This document shows, piece after piece, positions 62,168 to 64,000 of a stretch of 64,000 nt of DNA (position 1 is its first letter; every line of letters begins with the position of its first letter). Source of the DNA: Desulfovibrio sp. X2 (lineage in GTDB: Bacteria > Desulfobacterota > Desulfovibrionia > Desulfovibrionales > Desulfovibrionaceae); assembly GCF_000422205.1 (NCBI RefSeq), contig NZ_ATHV01000065.1, positions 248,001-312,000 on the forward strand, read 5' to 3'. The notes below the pieces were generated by a model. It ran no database searches, was not told the DNA's origin, and saw only the letters and a program-made list of their open reading frames with translations. The translations under genes and the position numbers were made by a program.

Positions 62168-64000
62168 ATGGCGACGCGAAATCCTGAACAGGACAGCGAG
62201 GCGCGGGAACAGATCCGCGTGCTCGTCGACTCGCTCGGCGCGCTGCCGTCGCCGCCTCCCGTGGCCGCCAAGATACTCTCCTCGGTCTCCACGGACAGCG
62301 AGCTGCGGGAAATCGCCGCGCTCATCGCCGCCGATCCCTCCCTGGCCCTCAAGGTCATGCGCCTGGCCAACTCGCCCGCCTACGTCCGGATGCGCAAGGC
62401 CGAGACCCTGGAGCAGGCCATCTTCGTCCTCGGCGTGGGCACGCTGCGCGGCCTGGTCCTGGGCGCCTTCATCCGCGACACGCTCCTGCGCGACATGAAG
62501 GCCGACGACCCCTTCATGCTCTCGTTCTGGAAGCACTCCCTGGCCTGCGCGGTCACGGCCCAGCTGCTGGCGGAGAAGCTCTCGCCCGCGGTCAGGGACG
62601 AGGCCTTCCTGGCCGGGCTGGTGCACGACTGCGGCAAGATCGCCCTGCTCCACCTGAAGCCCGCGGCCTACGAGCAGCTCATCGGCTCGGCCCGAGGCCG
62701 GGGGGTGGCGTACCACGTACTCGAGCGCGAGCGCTTCGGCGCGGACCACACCCTGGTGGGCAAGTGGCTGCTCGAGAAGTGGGAGCTTCCCGGCCGCCTC
62801 GTGGACAGCGCCTGGCTCCACCACCATTCCCCCGAGGCGCTGGGCCCGGACTTTTCGCCGCGCTCGCCCCTGGCCTTCGTCATGCTCGCGGACCTCGTCG
62901 CGCGCTCCATCATGGCCGACGCCACCGTGCCCGGACTCGCCGAGCGCATCGAGCGGCTCGCCGCCGCCCTGGAGGTGCCGCCCGGCATCCTGGACGAAGT
63001 GCAGCGCTCGGTGGCCGAACGCTACGCCGCGCGCGCCGAGGTCTTCGACCTCGACGGCGACGCCGGAAGCTTCTACTACGAGGCGCTCACGCGCGCCCAG
63101 GCCACGCTCTCCGAGACGAGCCTCTCCCTGGCCGCCGAGCGCGACGAGCTCAGGCGCGCCCAGCGCATCCTGAAGGCCGCCGGGGTGCTCGGGCCGCGGC
63201 TCGCCTCCGCCGCCACGCGCGAGCAGGTGGCGGGCATCGTGGCGCAGTGCTTCGCCGAGATATTTCCCTCCTCCGAGGGAGCGCTGTTCCTCGACGCGCA
63301 AAGCGGGGCGCAGAACGGGACGCAGGGCGCGGGGCGGCAGGCCGGCGCCTGGGGCCGCGGCCGCTTCGCCCAGCTCGCGCCGCACGGCGGCAGCCTCACC
63401 CTGCCCTCCTTCTGCAGCCAGGAGCTCGCGGCGGCCCTGGCGCGCCGGGAGGAGCCGCCCACGGGACCCGCCCCGCTGCCGGGCATCGACCATTTCGCCG
63501 CGGTGCTCCATTTCGCGGGAACCATCTACGGCAGGCTCATACTACGCCAGTCCGGAGGCCAGGCGGGCGGACGCCAGCCCCTCCTGCACAAGCGCGAGCA
63601 GTGGGGCCTGGCCCGCATCTCGGAGTTGGTGGCGGCCACCCTGAACCGCATCGAGACCTTCGATCGCGTTCGTCGGCGCTCCGAGGACTTCTCCCAGACC
63701 CTGCGCACCCTGGACCAGGTCAAGGAGCGCGGCATGCAGACCGCGCGGCTGGCCTCGGTGGCCAGGCTCGCGGCCGGCGCGGCGCGGGAGATCAACAATC
63801 CCTTGTCCGTGATGTCCGCGCGCACCCAGATCCTGGAGCGCCAGGAGGAAGACCCCAAGAAGAAGCGGGGTCTGCGCCAGGTCCTGGAGCAGATAGACCG
63901 CATCACCGGCGTGCTGCAGAGCCTCATGGATTTCGCGCGGCCCGCGCCGCCGCGCCTGGAGACGGTGGACGTCAACCGCCTGGTCGCCGCGTGCGGAGAA
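62168..64000 (+). CDS. HDOD domain protein with degenerate histidine kinase region (partial)
   Basis: The frame is open to the right edge; 611 codons are visible. Residues about 20-215 are an HDOD domain (SLALKVMRLANSPAY, FLAGLVHDCGKIAL, WLHHHSP), a degenerate HD phosphohydrolase that usually acts as a protein platform in signalling. A GAF-like stretch (about 335-470) and a kinase dimerisation helix follow. The H-box reads AAGAAREINNPL, with Arg540 (codon CGG, 63785-63787) where the phospho-acceptor His is normally found. The ATP-binding domain would lie outside the window. Without that His it should not autophosphorylate in the usual way and may be a regulatory pseudokinase. The ATG has GAGG upstream. 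Confidence 0.85.
   Translation, partial: MATRNPEQDSEAREQIRVLVDSLGALPSPPPVAAKILSSVSTDSELREIAALIAADPSLALKVMRLANSPAYVRMRKAETLEQAIFVLGVGTLRGLVLGAFIRDTLLRDMKADDPFMLSFWKHSLACAVTAQLLAEKLSPAVRDEAFLAGLVHDCGKIALLHLKPAAYEQLIGSARGRGVAYHVLERERFGADHTLVGKWLLEKWELPGRLVDSAWLHHHSPEALGPDFSPRSPLAFVMLADLVARSIMADATVPGLAERIERLAAALEVPPGILDEVQRSVAERYAARAEVFDLDGDAGSFYYEALTRAQATLSETSLSLAAERDELRRAQRILKAAGVLGPRLASAATREQVAGIVAQCFAEIFPSSEGALFLDAQSGAQNGTQGAGRQAGAWGRGRFAQLAPHGGSLTLPSFCSQELAAALARREEPPTGPAPLPGIDHFAAVLHFAGTIYGRLILRQSGGQAGGRQPLLHKREQWGLARISELVAATLNRIETFDRVRRRSEDFSQTLRTLDQVKERGMQTARLASVARLAAGAAREINNPLSVMSARTQILERQEEDPKKKRGLRQVLEQIDRITGVLQSLMDFARPAPPRLETVDVNRLVAACGE

Overview
The window is a high-GC segment of a bacterial chromosome, most likely from a Desulfovibrionales-type deltaproteobacterium. 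That placement is inferred from composition, the gene families and the sigma-54/exosortase wiring; no rRNA or other taxonomic marker is present. Coding density is high, long runs of genes overlap by ATGA or TGATG, and no tRNA, rRNA, insertion sequence, phage gene or CRISPR array was seen.

Layout. (1) 1-2.3 kb: the end of a chemotaxis receptor, a small unknown gene, a glycosyltransferase-like gene and a YaiI/YqxD protein. (2) 2.3-4.2 kb: a DEAD-box RNA helicase. (3) 4.4-12.9 kb: a signalling block. It holds a GGDEF/CBS/PAS diguanylate cyclase, a FIST sensor and a hybrid histidine kinase in one overlapping operon, then two PilZ proteins with ribbon-helix-helix-like N-termini flanking a sigma-54 response regulator. 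(4) 13.2-24.2 kb (minus strand): a PEP-CTERM protein, PrsR, PrsK, EpsI, exosortase, two glycosyltransferases, an O-antigen ligase/polymerase and a Glu/Leu dehydrogenase-family protein. (5) 24.9-32.4 kb (plus strand): flippase, 2-hydroxyacid dehydrogenase-like protein, acyltransferase, two UDP-GlcNAc 2-epimerases and a glycosyltransferase. (6) 53.0-32.4 kb (minus strand): a 15-gene run from the TPR lipoprotein PrsT through the priming glycosyltransferase, export protein, chain-length protein, tyrosine kinase, ATPase, outer-membrane protein, deacetylase and sugar/acyl enzymes to a TIGR03790 protein and a beta-helix protein. (7) 53.7-57.3 kb: a UDP-GlcNAc 4-epimerase and two tandem PEP-CTERM paralogues. 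(8) 57.5-61.9 kb: a ThiF-nitroreductase fusion, a FeeM/LuxI-like acyltransferase, a small membrane protein and a fourth PEP-CTERM protein. (9) 62.2 kb to the end: an HDOD-histidine kinase-like protein, cut by the window edge.

How it works together. Blocks 4-8 form a complete XrtA-type exopolysaccharide and PEP-CTERM protein-sorting locus. The polymer is primed, extended, flipped, polymerised and exported. Exosortase/EpsI process the PEP-CTERM proteins, and PrsK/PrsR control expression. The most coherent new observation is a set of -24/-12 (sigma-54) promoter matches, oriented correctly, in front of all four PEP-CTERM genes, the prsT operon, the flippase operon, both PilZ genes, the small membrane gene and the acyltransferase/ThiF-nitroreductase operon. 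This links surface polysaccharide, sorted surface proteins, c-di-GMP reception and a putative N-acyl small-molecule pathway to sigma-54 control. The acyltransferase/ThiF-nitroreductase pair and the RHH-PilZ twins are the best candidates for undescribed biology.
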